A DNA stretch of 55,474 bases from Burkholderiales bacterium (GCA_019234745.1 JAFAKZ010000348.1:1-55474); one strand, 5' to 3'. Positions 33,892 through 43,384 are shown, counted from the first letter of the stretch. The notes: generated by a model from the letters alone, not told the origin. Translations and numbers: made by a program.

Positions 33892-35489
33892 CAGAGCGCG
33901 GGCCCAGCGGTGTTGGGCGTATCCTTGGCCGTCACTTCAGCCAAGCGCTCGCAACGGTAGAGTACGCAGTCCGACGCAATTTCGCTCATGGCCAGCACGC
34001 GGAACGCCAGATCACCGTCCCGCGTGGCCGGTGCGCCGTAGATCTTGCCCACTTCCAGATCCTGCTTGGCCAGGATGACGATGTGTTGATTGTCGTTGAG
34101 CGACTCTGGCCGTAGATAGACGGCCAGCAGGTTCTCCCACGACTGGACGTCAGACACGCGCTCCCATTGCGACACCTTGGCGCGCCGTGTCAGGCGGATG
34201 GACTCCGGGTCGCGGCTCATAAGCTGCACCCCTGCGATCATCTCGCCGTGGCCGCTCGGAATTGCGCGGCGTACCACGCCCACGCGCCAGTTCGTATCCT
34301 TATCGGTACGCACGCCCAGCAACTGGCTGATTTTCAGCCAGCCCGTATGCTTGACCAGCTTCAGCCCGACACCCGTGGCGCTGACGTCTTCCACCATGGC
34401 CCGCTCCACCGTCGTCTCGACGGTCTTGGCGGGCGTGCCCTGCGTGGCCTGGACGATCAGCCGTCGGATCACGCCGAAGTCATAGGCGACCGTCAGCGAT
34501 CCGCTGATCGCCTTGCGCTCGGCCATGCGGCGCACTTCCCGGCCGCTCCAACGATTCTTGAGGTAGCGGATGACTACAAGCGTTTCAGCCACGTCGAACT
34601 TGTTGAACGGATCGACCTTGGGCGGAATCTTATGTTGGGTCGTGATCATCTGCTCCAACACGACCAGCTCCTGCAGGCTTCGCTCCAGGCCATAGAACAA
34701 GCCACGGCCCGTGTGCTTGGTCTGCAGCGACATATGACTCAGGATGGTCGGCGGATTGTCGTCGTCACCGGCCTGCCCCATCGGCGTCTGGGGCGAATGC
34801 TGGTCGCTGACGTGGATAAAGCCGGCCAAGGCATCGGTAAGGCGGTCGGCGATCAGGAGCTGCCTGCCGTGCAGGTCGGGTGTCAGCGTACGCGCCAGCA
34901 AGACGAGTTGCGCGAGCTGCTTTTGCAGGCGGCCAGCCTCGCCGTCGGGCTTGCTGAGCTTGGCAGCGAAGCCCCCACCCTGGTCCAGTGCGAATTCGGC
35001 TGTCGGGCGGATCTCATGCCAGGGCAAGCGGTCGTCCTTCGGATCGCGCATATAGCGCACGACATGGTCGCGGCCCAGCCAATACAGCCAGCTCGCCACG
35101 GACGCCTGCACCAGCGAAGCATTGGCGGGTTTGCGCGCCAGTTCCACCAATTCGCGCCGCATCGCCTCGGTATAGTTCGCCACGATGGTGGCACAGTACG
35201 GTACGGTCCCCTGCAGCAGCAGGCCCATGCGCGTATGGTTGGCCTGCGAGTCCAACATTGCGTTGAGCGCGTTCTCGACGATGACGCGCAGCCTATCGTC
35301 GATGGCGCGCAGCACGGCCAGGCCGTCGCGGTAATTGGCGCCGCGCCGACTTTCCTGATGGAGCCAGTCGGTAGCCGCTTGCAAGGCCTGGGTAGGCGCG
35401 AACGAACGGAAGCCCTCGACCGTCTCGATCGAGCGCGCTACGCGGGATTCGCCTCCAAAAACAAACAGCTTCTTGAGATTGTCGATCAT
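33891..35489 (-). CDS. Hypothetical protein with possible C-terminal PilZ-like domain
   Basis: 532 residues, cytoplasmic. The N-terminal 300 residues are mainly helical and match nothing I can name (MIDNLKKLFVFGG; DGLAVLRAIDDRLRVIVENA). From about residue 330 there are PilZ-like features: basic RRMAERKAISGSLTVAYDFG, then VERAMVEDVSATGVGLKLV (compare the PilZ D/NxSxxG motif), WRVGVVRRAIPS, and EMIAGVQLMSRDPESIRL. The RxxxR element would be in the RRMAERK stretch. If correct, it could bind cyclic di-GMP, fitting the GGDEF-EAL protein and DUF1631 protein nearby. Evidence is motif-level only. It is translationally coupled to the RpfE-like gene and divergent from lolC/E. Confidence 0.55.
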   Translation of the reverse strand: MIDNLKKLFVFGGESRVARSIETVEGFRSFAPTQALQAATDWLHQESRRGANYRDGLAVLRAIDDRLRVIVENALNAMLDSQANHTRMGLLLQGTVPYCATIVANYTEAMRRELVELARKPANASLVQASVASWLYWLGRDHVVRYMRDPKDDRLPWHEIRPTAEFALDQGGGFAAKLSKPDGEAGRLQKQLAQLVLLARTLTPDLHGRQLLIADRLTDALAGFIHVSDQHSPQTPMGQAGDDDNPPTILSHMSLQTKHTGRGLFYGLERSLQELVVLEQMITTQHKIPPKVDPFNKFDVAETLVVIRYLKNRWSGREVRRMAERKAISGSLTVAYDFGVIRRLIVQATQGTPAKTVETTVERAMVEDVSATGVGLKLVKHTGWLKISQLLGVRTDKDTNWRVGVVRRAIPSGHGEMIAGVQLMSRDPESIRLTRRAKVSQWERVSDVQSWENLLAVYLRPESLNDNQHIVILAKQDLEVGKIYGAPATRDGDLAFRVLAMSEIASDCVLYRCERLAEVTAKDTPNTAGPAL

Positions 35490-35707
35490 GGGTTCATTGT
35501 TGCGCTGCCGGGCGAGCTAGGACCCAGACCGGGGCCGTGTGATTTGTTGTCGGCAACCCGTTCGCGCTTGTTTACTGTACTCCGCCGAATGGCATTGTAA
35601 TCGCTTCGCCGCCCGCGCTTGCTGTTTTCGTGTGTAAAAGAACGTGATTGGTTCCCCCGCAACGCTGTGGCAAACTGCGTGCCTCTCCGACATCACCCGC
35701 CAACACC

Positions 35708-36955
35708 GTGAATTCCTTCGAATGGCTCATTGGTTCGCGCTACACCCGCGCCAAGCGCCGAAACGGCTTTATTTCCTTTATTACGGCCTGTTCCATGATA
35801 GGCATCGCGCTCAGCGTCATCGTGCTGATCACCGTGCTGTCGGTCATGAATGGCTTCCAGCATGAGATTCGCGGCCGCATCCTGGATGTCGCATCCCATA
35901 TCCAGGCATTTGGAGAAGAAGGCCATCTGGCAGACTGGCAGGGCGTGCGCGAAGACCTCAAGTCCCAGCCCAATATATTGGCGAGCGCGCCCTTCGTGCA
36001 GGGCCAAGGCCTCTTGTCGAACAATGGCGAGTTCCAGGGCGTATTGGTGCGCGGTGTCGTTCCAGAACTGGAAGACCAGGTAGCCGGCATTGGCCACCAC
36101 ATGGACGCGGGCGGCAGCCTTGCCAGCCTGCGCCCGGGCGAATACGGCATCGTCCTGGGCCGGGAGCTGGCCCGCAGCCTTGACGCCCATGTGGGCGACA
36201 AGCTCCGCGTCATCACGCCGGAAGGCAACCTATCGCCCGGCGGCATGATTCCGCGCAGCCGCGCCTTTACCGTGGTCGGCATCTTCTGGATCGATATGTA
36301 CCAGTACGACGCCAACCTGGCACTGATCAACCTGCAGGATGCGCAGAAGCTCTATCACATGGGCGAGGACGTGTCGGGCGTGCGGCTCAAGATCACCGAT
36401 CCGCTGCGTGCGCCGCAAGTCGCCGCGCAGCTGCAGTCCAGCTCGCGCCGGCCCATTGCCTACCGAGACTGGACCATGGAAGACCCCGCCTACTTCCGCG
36501 CCGTGGAAATCGAGAAGCGCATGATGTTCCTGATCCTGACGCTCATCGTCGTCATCGCATCGGTCAATATCGTGTCTAACCTGGTGATGGCCGTGACGGA
36601 GAAGCAGGCCGACATCGCCATCCTGCGTACGCTGGGCGCGTCGCCGCGCAGCATCCTAGCCATTTTCGTGATCCAGGGCGCAGCCAGCGGCATTGTTGGC
36701 ACGATCACCGGCGTGATCGGCGGCGTGCTGCTGGCGTCCAACGTGGGCCGCATCGTACATTTCGTCGAGATGCTGTCTGGCTCGGCCGTGCTGTCGCCGC
36801 AGGTGTACTTCCTGTCCGAGTTGCCTAGTGACGTGCAATTGGGCGACGTGCTGAGCATCGGCGGCGTATCGCTGGCGCTCTCGCTGCTGGCCACACTCTA
36901 CCCAAGCTGGCGCGCCTCTCGCATCAACCCGGCGGAGGCCCTGCGCTATGAATAA
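35708..36955 (+). CDS. Lipoprotein-releasing ABC transporter permease (LolC/LolE/LolF type)
   Basis: Inner-membrane permease that extracts outer-membrane lipoproteins for hand-over to LolA. 415 residues from GTG at 35708 (then NSFEWLIGSRYTRAKRRN, the conserved Lol N-terminus); a TTG at 35648 is less likely. Four membrane helices: one at about 25-50 (FISFITACSMIGIALSVIVL) and three after residue 270 (FLILTLIVVIASVNIVSNLV; GAASGIVGTITGVIGGVLLA; ISLALS-type end). A large periplasmic domain lies between. Only one permease gene precedes lolD, so the complex may be a homodimeric LolF type. It overlaps lolD by 8 bases. Confidence 0.92.
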   Translation: MNSFEWLIGSRYTRAKRRNGFISFITACSMIGIALSVIVLITVLSVMNGFQHEIRGRILDVASHIQAFGEEGHLADWQGVREDLKSQPNILASAPFVQGQGLLSNNGEFQGVLVRGVVPELEDQVAGIGHHMDAGGSLASLRPGEYGIVLGRELARSLDAHVGDKLRVITPEGNLSPGGMIPRSRAFTVVGIFWIDMYQYDANLALINLQDAQKLYHMGEDVSGVRLKITDPLRAPQVAAQLQSSSRRPIAYRDWTMEDPAYFRAVEIEKRMMFLILTLIVVIASVNIVSNLVMAVTEKQADIAILRTLGASPRSILAIFVIQGAASGIVGTITGVIGGVLLASNVGRIVHFVEMLSGSAVLSPQVYFLSELPSDVQLGDVLSIGGVSLALSLLATLYPSWRASRINPAEALRYE

Positions 36956-37622
36956 TCCCGTTATCCAAGCCGCCGGCCTGTGCAAGACCTACGCTGACCT
37001 GGACGTACCCGTCCTCACGGGTGTGGATATCACTGTACAACGCGGTGAAAAGCTGGCCATCGTCGGCACTTCGGGCTCCGGCAAGAGTACGCTGATGCAT
37101 CTGCTGGGTTCGCTCGATACGCCCACGTCCGGCGCCATCGCCATCGACGGCGTCGACCCGCTGCGCATGTCCGAGGCCGAACGCAGCCGCCTGCGCAACG
37201 AGAAGCTCGGCTTCGTCTACCAGTTCCACCATCTGCTGCCTGAATTCACGGCGCTGGAGAACGTCGCGATGCCGCTACGCATCCGTCGTATGCCCCCGAA
37301 GGAAGCGAACGAGCGAGCCAAGGCAGTGCTCGACCAAGTGGGTCTGGCCCACCGCCTGGAGCACAAGCCCGGCGAGCTCTCGGGTGGCGAGCGGCAGCGC
37401 GCCGCCATCGCCCGTGCCTTGGTGACCGAGCCCCTTTGCGTGCTCGCCGACGAGCCCACGGGCAATCTGGATCGCCACACGGCCGACGCCGTCTACCAGC
37501 TGATGCTGGACCTGAACGACCGTCACGGCACAGCATTGATAATCGTCACGCACGACCAGGAGTTGGCTGCCCGCACAGGGCGCGTCCTGACCTTGCTCGA
37601 GGGGCGGCTTAGCGCGTCATGA
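36948..37622 (+). CDS. lolD: Lipoprotein-releasing system ATP-binding protein LolD
   Basis: ATPase of the Lol complex. 224 residues with Walker A GTSGSGKST near residue 42, Q-loop YQFHHLLPEFTALEN, the Lol-typical stretch MPLRIRRMPPKEANERA, signature LSGGERQRAAIARAL, Walker B VLADEPTGNLD and switch His in IVTHDQELA. It is coupled to the permease upstream (8-base overlap) and to serB downstream (ATGA overlap). Confidence 0.96.
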   Translation: MNNPVIQAAGLCKTYADLDVPVLTGVDITVQRGEKLAIVGTSGSGKSTLMHLLGSLDTPTSGAIAIDGVDPLRMSEAERSRLRNEKLGFVYQFHHLLPEFTALENVAMPLRIRRMPPKEANERAKAVLDQVGLAHRLEHKPGELSGGERQRAAIARALVTEPLCVLADEPTGNLDRHTADAVYQLMLDLNDRHGTALIIVTHDQELAARTGRVLTLLEGRLSAS

Positions 37623-38476
37623 CCACGTACAAGCTCATTATCCAGGCCACCGATATCGCCACGCAGAACCTCAAGCAGCTTGCGCATCTGGTGGGTGCGA
37701 GCCACATCGAAGCCGTACGTCCTGGCCAGCTGGGGCACCAAGCCTTTCGCCTGTCGCCGGCCGATACTTCGCAGAAGCAACACGTCGCCGAGTTCTGCGA
37801 ACAGGCTGCGTACGACTTCGCCTACGTTCCGGCCGACGCGCAGCTCGCGGATATCGGCCTCGTCGTCATGGACATGGATTCCACGCTCATCACCATCGAG
37901 TGCATCGACGAAATCGCCGACATGATGGGTATCAAGTCGCAAGTAGCAGCGATTACGGCCCGCTCAATGCGTGGCGAGATCGATTTCCGCCAGAGCCTGA
38001 CGGAACGCGTCGCATTGCTTGCCGGCTTGGACGAACAGGCCTTAGGAGTGGTGTACGAGCAACGCTTGCAGCTGATGGCGGGCGCGGAGCGCATGTTGTC
38101 CGCCGTGCACGCGGCCGGCGCGCGCACGCTGCTGATCTCCGGCGGCTTCACCTTCTTCACGGAACGACTGCAGGCGCGGCTGGGCCTGACGCGAGCCGTC
38201 GCCAATCGTCTGGAAGTCGTGGATGGAAAGCTGACAGGACGGATCGTCGGCGACATCGTGGACGCACAGGCCAAGGCCGACGAGCTACTGCGCATGCAGC
38301 AGGAATTGGGCCTCAAGCGCGAACAGGTAATCGCCTTGGGCGACGGCGCAAACGATTTGAAGATGCTGGCCGCTGCTGGTTACGGCATCGCCTGCCACGC
38401 GAAGCCTGTCGTCAAGGCACAAGCAGCCTACGCCTTGGACCACGTGGGCCTGGACGGCTTGCTCGCCTATTTTTGA
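37619..38476 (+). CDS. serB: Phosphoserine phosphatase SerB
   Basis: Last step of serine synthesis: hydrolyses O-phosphoserine. 285 residues. A roughly 75-residue N-terminal regulatory-like part (TTYKLIIQATDIATQNLKQL) precedes the HAD core: motif I VVMDMDSTLI with D85 and D87, EIADMMGIKSQVAAITARSM cap, motif II LISGGFTFF, and motif III/IV with Lys in VDAQAKADEL and ALGDGANDLKML. Its 4-base overlap with lolD suggests a shared transcript, although the pathways are unrelated. It converges on the hydrolase gene with only 6 bases between stops. Confidence 0.96.
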   Translation: MTTYKLIIQATDIATQNLKQLAHLVGASHIEAVRPGQLGHQAFRLSPADTSQKQHVAEFCEQAAYDFAYVPADAQLADIGLVVMDMDSTLITIECIDEIADMMGIKSQVAAITARSMRGEIDFRQSLTERVALLAGLDEQALGVVYEQRLQLMAGAERMLSAVHAAGARTLLISGGFTFFTERLQARLGLTRAVANRLEVVDGKLTGRIVGDIVDAQAKADELLRMQQELGLKREQVIALGDGANDLKMLAAAGYGIACHAKPVVKAQAAYALDHVGLDGLLAYF

Positions 38477-38482
38477 CCGGTA

Positions 38483-39412
38483 TCAGCTAGCCACGAAATC
38501 GGCAATCTGCCGTGCAACGAAAGCCGGGGCGTCGTGCTGCAGCGCGTGCCCCGCATCGGGCACCGTCACATAGCGGAAGTCACGGAAACAATCCTTGCGT
38601 GATGCAAACGCTTCCGGCGTCTCCTTAAGCCAGCGCAGCAGTGCTGCCTCATCCCCACCCAGCCACAGCACTTTGGCGGCAACTTCACGCCAGCAGGCCT
38701 TGGCCTCTTCCAGGCGATAGAGTACGGGATTAACCCAGCGGTGCTGCGGATCAGCGCGATACTTGATGCCCGCCTCGACCGGTGCGGCCAACTGTGGCGC
38801 CAGCCATCGAGCCCATGCGGCCGGAAGGCGCGAGTTATTGCGGCATAAGCGTTCGGCCACGTCATCCAGCCCAGGCATAGCCTTGCTGGATACCGGCTGC
38901 GTCAGCTCATCGAGCCAACGGCGATAGCGCGCTGGCGCTTCTGCCGGCTCTGTCGCCGGCAAGCCAAACCCTTCTAGCGATACCAGGTGAGACACCCGCT
39001 CGGGTCGGGCGCCCGCATAGAGACCTGCAACGATGCCACCCATGCTATGGCCAACCAGCACAGCCGGCCTCGACGGACTATAGCTCGCGAGCAGCGCATC
39101 AAGGTCGGCGAGGTAATCGGGAAACCAGTAGCCCTGGCCTACCCAGGCGCTCTGCCCGAAGCCGCGCCAATCAGGGGCGATCAAGTGACATTCAAGCAGG
39201 GACGACGGCGCCGCGTCGACGAGGAACTGGAAGGTCGCCGCGCAATCCATCCAGCCATGCAGCAGAAACACGGGGCGCCCGGTCGGATTGCCCCAATGCA
39301 AGACGTGGTAGTCGATGCCGCGAATCCGGCACCGTGCCGATTTCGCCGGGTGTATTGGGGTATAGAACTCGGCCAACAGGCGCTCAGGCGGCAACAGGTT
39401 GCAACATGCCAA
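38483..39412 (-). CDS. Alpha/beta hydrolase
   Basis: 309 residues, no export signal. The fold is clear: VFLLHGWMDCAATFQFLVD (oxyanion HG), LIAPDWRGFGQS, nucleophile elbow VGHSMGGIVAG, and the catalytic His in VPDAGHALQHDAP; the acid is probably Asp in WLGGDEAALLRW. It lacks any substrate-specific motif, so esterase, lactonase or thioesterase are all open. The first ATG at 39412 overlaps the end of the DUF1631 gene by 29 bases; a TTG further in is an alternative start. Confidence 0.85.
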   Translation of the reverse strand: MACCNLLPPERLLAEFYTPIHPAKSARCRIRGIDYHVLHWGNPTGRPVFLLHGWMDCAATFQFLVDAAPSSLLECHLIAPDWRGFGQSAWVGQGYWFPDYLADLDALLASYSPSRPAVLVGHSMGGIVAGLYAGARPERVSHLVSLEGFGLPATEPAEAPARYRRWLDELTQPVSSKAMPGLDDVAERLCRNNSRLPAAWARWLAPQLAAPVEAGIKYRADPQHRWVNPVLYRLEEAKACWREVAAKVLWLGGDEAALLRWLKETPEAFASRKDCFRDFRYVTVPDAGHALQHDAPAFVARQIADFVAS

Positions 39413-42011
39413 TCATGTCACTTACGGCACGCTCGACCGACGGCCCGCTTTCGATCATGCTCGCCTCGCCGCGCTTGAACAGGCCGATCAGCTCCGCCAA
39501 CGTGAACTCCAAGCCGTTCTGGCCCTGGCGGTTGGTAAACAGGTAGCGACTCTTGCGTGGGCTGATCCAAGCCAGCTTGGCGCGCATGGAGCTGCCATCC
39601 GCCTGCGCAAAGTCCACCCAAACACCACGCTTGAGCTGATTGGCCACCACGTCCTCGTAGTTCTGGTACTTGTCGAGGCCATGGTCCCAATTCGTGTTCG
39701 TCACCTCGAAGGCGCCGACCAAGGGGTCCATATCGAGAGCGGGCAGGTCGAGCAGATCCACCACCGGCACCGGCTCGGGTGTGGGCGGTGGAACCATCGC
39801 CTGCGGCACGGCAATCGGCGCCGGTTCAGGCGCGCCAAGCACGATGGGGTCTGCAGCGGCCGCGCCAATCGACTGCCGCTCGACCGGCGCCACAGCTGGC
39901 GCCGAGGGATTCGCCGGCGCAACACCCGTAGCGTCGGCCGCGCGCAACCCGGCCTTGATCGCCTGGGCATGGCAGTGCACCAGTTCCGCAAAGAAGGCCT
40001 CACGCGCCGTACGATCGACGCCCGCCGCTTCCGTGCCACGTTCCAGCCGCTTCAAGAGCTTGGGCAGCATATTGACGAGGCGCAGACGCTCCTCGACGCC
40101 GACCTTGGGCGCGATGCTCCAGATCAGGTCATCCATGGCCGACACGGAGTCGCGCCATTGCTCCTGGCCTTCGTCAGCCACCTGAGCGGTATAGGCGAGG
40201 ACGGCGGTCCATTGCGTCGCCAGGAAGTCGCGGATGAGGTCCGGCACGTCAGTCGCCGCAGCCAAACGCTGGGTAACGGTCTGCTCCGCATGCAGCTTCG
40301 CCACTTCGGCGCGCTCAGCCGCAATCAGTGCCGTGGCCGTTGCTTCGGCGCTGGATTCAGCGCGCTGCTCTTCCTCGGCGAGGAAGGCTTCCAGCTCTTC
40401 CAGCGCGGCGCCAAACAGCTCGATATTTTCGTCGAAATCACGCACGATGCTTTCGACGATGGCGGCGATCTTGCGATACAGCCTGTCGTCCAGGCCGTCC
40501 TCCTCGCTCCAGCCCAGCGCCGCCTGCGCGAGCGCATCGAGCAGCTTGCGCGTGGGGTGCTGCTTGCGGGCAAAGAACCTGCTATCCAGCATCGCCACCT
40601 TGAGCACGGGAATCTGCAGGCGGCCGATCAAGGCCTTCATCGGCCCCGGGATATTGTCATCGTCGAAGATATAGTCGAACAGCATGGCGACGATATCGAT
40701 CGTCATGGCGTCGACGTGGCCCAGCGAAGTCGCCAGGCTGGTCGTCTTGATCTGGTGCAGGACGTTCGTGCTGCCGGTAAGCAGCGCGCCGGTATCGAGG
40801 TTGCCGACATCAGACAGCGCCCCCTCGATCGTGCCCTGCTGCAGGCGGTTCAATGCATCGAGAAAGCTCTGCCCTACGCTTGTCACCAACGCGGACGCAG
40901 GCATCATCGGCGCATCGGTGGCGGGCGCCGATACGCCAGGCACACCCGCCTGCATGCCCGACATGCTGACGGGCATGGCCTGTACCACTTGGTTCAGCGC
41001 GAGCAACTGCTGCAGCGTGGAAATCAGTTCCTGCTCGTTGCCGATGACATAGGCCGGTACCTCGGCACCCATACCGGGCATCGATTGAGCAGCTGCCGCG
41101 GGCGCGAAGCCGCCCACGCCAAAACCCATCTGGGCACCGTAACCCGCCGGCACTCCCATCCCCGCCTGATTGCCGAAACCCATGGCCGCCAAGTCGGCCG
41201 CACTCGGCATCCCGCCCTGGCCAGCCATTGCCGCATACGCTGCCGCGTACTGCGCCATATCGGCCTCGCTCATCGGCGGCACACCATCTCCCCCACCTTC
41301 GGCCACCTGCGGCGTGGGCGTACGCCGCTGCGATGCGGCCCCGCGCGCATGGCGCCGGACATTGCCCTTGGGCAGAATCGGCAAGATATTGCGCTCAACC
41401 AGGAAGCGGTTGATGTTCTGGTAGACGTTCGGGACGTTCTCGGCCGCAACCTGCTCGAATTGCTTCAGCACAAGCAGGCGAACGTTGAGGTCGGATTCAA
41501 TCTTCTGGCACGCACTACGGAATGCACTCACGATGGCCTGCGGGCTCATCGGGTTATTTTCGTCCTTGCCGTCCGGTATCGCCATCAAATGGCCAATACG
41601 CTGGTTCAGCGCATTTAGATCGTCACCCAGCTTGTTGCGCAGGCGGCTCGCGATATTGGTGACGGCAAGGTCTTCCTCATAGTCCTCCTGGCCGACGAGA
41701 GAGAGCTCAAGATTGTCGAAGTCGACTTTGCGGAATGAAGCATCGGCCTCATCGCCACCTTTGACAGCGCGCTCGAAACCTTCGATGAAACGGCGACGGA
41801 ACTCGTTTTCTATATCGGTGCGCTTGCTCTGTGCCTCGCCGCGCGCCTGCAGATAGAGGTTGGAGCTATCCCGGTCGAGCGCCTTCTCGGCCAACTCGAA
41901 CAGGGACTCCTCGATCTTGTCGAGCATCGTCGACAAAGACTTCGACAGCAGGTCTGCCGCTAGATCACGGCATGACGAGAGAGTATTCAGCGTTTCGGTC
42001 TGTAGTGTCAT
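39384..42011 (-). CDS. DUF1631 family protein
   Basis: 875 residues from ATG at 42011 (MTLQTETLNTLSSCRDLAA); longer readings from 42068 or 42143 are possible. The family is common in beta- and gammaproteobacteria and its biochemical role is not established; some database copies are wrongly named thymidine phosphorylase. The N-terminal part is helical (LLSKSLSTMLDKIEESLFEL), followed by a Gly/Ala/Met/Pro-rich linker at about 240-340 (low complexity, AAYAAMAGQGG), a second helical region, an Ala/Pro linker, and a C-terminal beta-rich domain (GVWVDFAQADGSSMRAKLAW, then SPRKSRYLFTNRQGQNG) reminiscent of PilZ-like barrels. Predicted cytoplasmic. Confidence 0.8.
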   Translation of the reverse strand: MTLQTETLNTLSSCRDLAADLLSKSLSTMLDKIEESLFELAEKALDRDSSNLYLQARGEAQSKRTDIENEFRRRFIEGFERAVKGGDEADASFRKVDFDNLELSLVGQEDYEEDLAVTNIASRLRNKLGDDLNALNQRIGHLMAIPDGKDENNPMSPQAIVSAFRSACQKIESDLNVRLLVLKQFEQVAAENVPNVYQNINRFLVERNILPILPKGNVRRHARGAASQRRTPTPQVAEGGGDGVPPMSEADMAQYAAAYAAMAGQGGMPSAADLAAMGFGNQAGMGVPAGYGAQMGFGVGGFAPAAAAQSMPGMGAEVPAYVIGNEQELISTLQQLLALNQVVQAMPVSMSGMQAGVPGVSAPATDAPMMPASALVTSVGQSFLDALNRLQQGTIEGALSDVGNLDTGALLTGSTNVLHQIKTTSLATSLGHVDAMTIDIVAMLFDYIFDDDNIPGPMKALIGRLQIPVLKVAMLDSRFFARKQHPTRKLLDALAQAALGWSEEDGLDDRLYRKIAAIVESIVRDFDENIELFGAALEELEAFLAEEEQRAESSAEATATALIAAERAEVAKLHAEQTVTQRLAAATDVPDLIRDFLATQWTAVLAYTAQVADEGQEQWRDSVSAMDDLIWSIAPKVGVEERLRLVNMLPKLLKRLERGTEAAGVDRTAREAFFAELVHCHAQAIKAGLRAADATGVAPANPSAPAVAPVERQSIGAAAADPIVLGAPEPAPIAVPQAMVPPPTPEPVPVVDLLDLPALDMDPLVGAFEVTNTNWDHGLDKYQNYEDVVANQLKRGVWVDFAQADGSSMRAKLAWISPRKSRYLFTNRQGQNGLEFTLAELIGLFKRGEASMIESGPSVERAVSDMIGMLQPVAA

Positions 42012-42406
42012 TGCCTTATTCGCGCTCACGCCGCCGTGGCGCAGCCCCGCCGCCCCGCTGCTTTGCATGATCCGTTCTGGCTTATCGGCACTCACAGCCC
42101 GTCTCCACTCAATGGCAACAAGCCTGGCGCGCAGCCCATCCATTCACATACGATGGTAGCACTGCCGGGCTAATTCACGACTGCAAGTTCCTGCCTTTCA
42201 CTGCGCTCTATACCGCAGTCCCACAAAACGCACATTCCGCCAGCATATAAGTTCATGTTAATAAACAACATGCATTAGCGTCAAGTTATATAGAAACAAC
42301 TATATATTTATGCGCTATGCCACTGATTTAAATGTGTTTATGTTCCATCAACCAGGAATGTCATTCGCATATGATACCACCAAGCGCCTGTGGATAACAC
42401 AGTATA
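42012..42406. other. 395-bp AT-rich intergenic region
   Basis: No convincing gene. The part from about 42236 to 42400 is clearly AT-rich compared with its surroundings. On the minus strand a possible promoter for the DUF1631 gene has TTGACG at 42279-42284 and TAACAT at 42255-42260 with an 18-base spacer; this is weak and would leave a 240-base leader. A DnaA-box match lies near the right end. Confidence 0.5.
42389..42397 (-). promoter_or_regulatory. Single DnaA-box match (TTATCCACA)
   Basis: A perfect 9-mer match to the DnaA-box consensus in the AT-rich gap, 10 bases from the hydrolase stop. It is isolated, with no cluster and no dnaA or dnaN nearby, so it is at most a DnaA binding or titration site and may be chance. 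Confidence 0.3.
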
Positions 42407-43363
42407 TTAAGCATTGCTAAGCCAGGCCTCCACAAACGGATAGACCTCACTCTCCGCTGCCGCGTGCGTCAACATATCCACATGTCCATATTCTCGGCTT
42501 AAACCAGCGACCGTACCCAGGAGCTGCAAGTGATGCCGATGCGGACCCGATTCCTGGATGAAACGTGCGACATCCTCTGGATGACCCAACACGGGATCCT
42601 TACTGCCCGCAAGATACAGGGTAGGCGGCAATCCACCATTTGCCAGCGCCGCGGCATAGTCGAACCCGTCGTCGCTGTCGCGCCAGCGCCGCGAGCGCAC
42701 CCACAACTGGCTTTGCCGCAGGCTTTTCACCGATTCGTCGTCGGCCCCGATGCCGAAGCGCAAGGCAGGCAGGTAGCCAAATACGAGACACATTGCCGAC
42801 GCCAAGCTCGACCAGAACAGCTCGATGGTGCCGATGCGCCGCAAATTCCAAACGCCAATACGGCGCTTCGTCGCAAGATAGGCGCAGCTGGCAACGCGCT
42901 TTGCCCAGGCCGGGTGGCGAGCCAACGTCGAGGAAATCAGCACACCACCCCAGGAGTGACCGACGCAATGGACGGCAACATCGTCACCGCGGCGTCGCGC
43001 AATGTCGCCGAGCACCAGCGGAATGTCGTCGACTATGGTTTCCGTTTGACCATGGCGCGCACCGCGAGCGAGCTTCGGCAACGAGGCACCGCGACCGCGC
43101 AAGTCCATGATATAGACGTCGAAACCGCGCGCAGCCAGCCACGGCCCCAGACCCTTGCCCTTCTCGCTGTAGAAGGTTCGTGCGTTCGCAATGGCGCCGT
43201 GTACCATCAGGACAGCCGGCCCAGGATTGGCGGCATAGATATGGCGCACATGCAGCTGCGCGCTGCCGTCGGACGTGGGCAGGAAAAGTGATTCCTGCAT
43301 GACCTCCTGATTGCCCATCATTGCCGCACCGGGCGCGGCCAGTACATCGCATTGTTCCTGCAT
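42407..43363 (-). CDS. Alpha/beta hydrolase
   Basis: 318 residues from ATG at 43363, which has a GGAA a few bases upstream. Core motifs: VLMVHGAIANARTFYSEKGK, YIMDLRGRGAS, nucleophile VGHSWGGVLIS, acid in AGSKDPVLGHPEDV, and His in YGHVDMLTHAAA. The GHSWGG elbow and the late DVAR/FIQESG region resemble lipase-like or poly-ester-type hydrolases in which the substrate is not predictable. No signal peptide. It follows the next hydrolase gene by 21 bases, so the two are probably co-transcribed and may be distant paralogues. Confidence 0.82.
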   Translation of the reverse strand: MQEQCDVLAAPGAAMMGNQEVMQESLFLPTSDGSAQLHVRHIYAANPGPAVLMVHGAIANARTFYSEKGKGLGPWLAARGFDVYIMDLRGRGASLPKLARGARHGQTETIVDDIPLVLGDIARRRGDDVAVHCVGHSWGGVLISSTLARHPAWAKRVASCAYLATKRRIGVWNLRRIGTIELFWSSLASAMCLVFGYLPALRFGIGADDESVKSLRQSQLWVRSRRWRDSDDGFDYAAALANGGLPPTLYLAGSKDPVLGHPEDVARFIQESGPHRHHLQLLGTVAGLSREYGHVDMLTHAAAESEVYPFVEAWLSNA

Positions 43364-43384
43364 GATTGTTCCAAGAATTGCCGT

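Noticed and set aside
39399..41618. A 739-codon open frame on the plus strand opposite the DUF1631 gene
   Set aside because: Same antisense effect; the minus strand carries a coherent family protein, and this frame reads as Arg/His/Gln-rich noise.
42389..42397. Possible origin of replication at the DnaA box and AT-rich gap
   Set aside because: Only one box, no repeated 13-mers, and no dnaA, dnaN, gyrB, parB or rpmH nearby.
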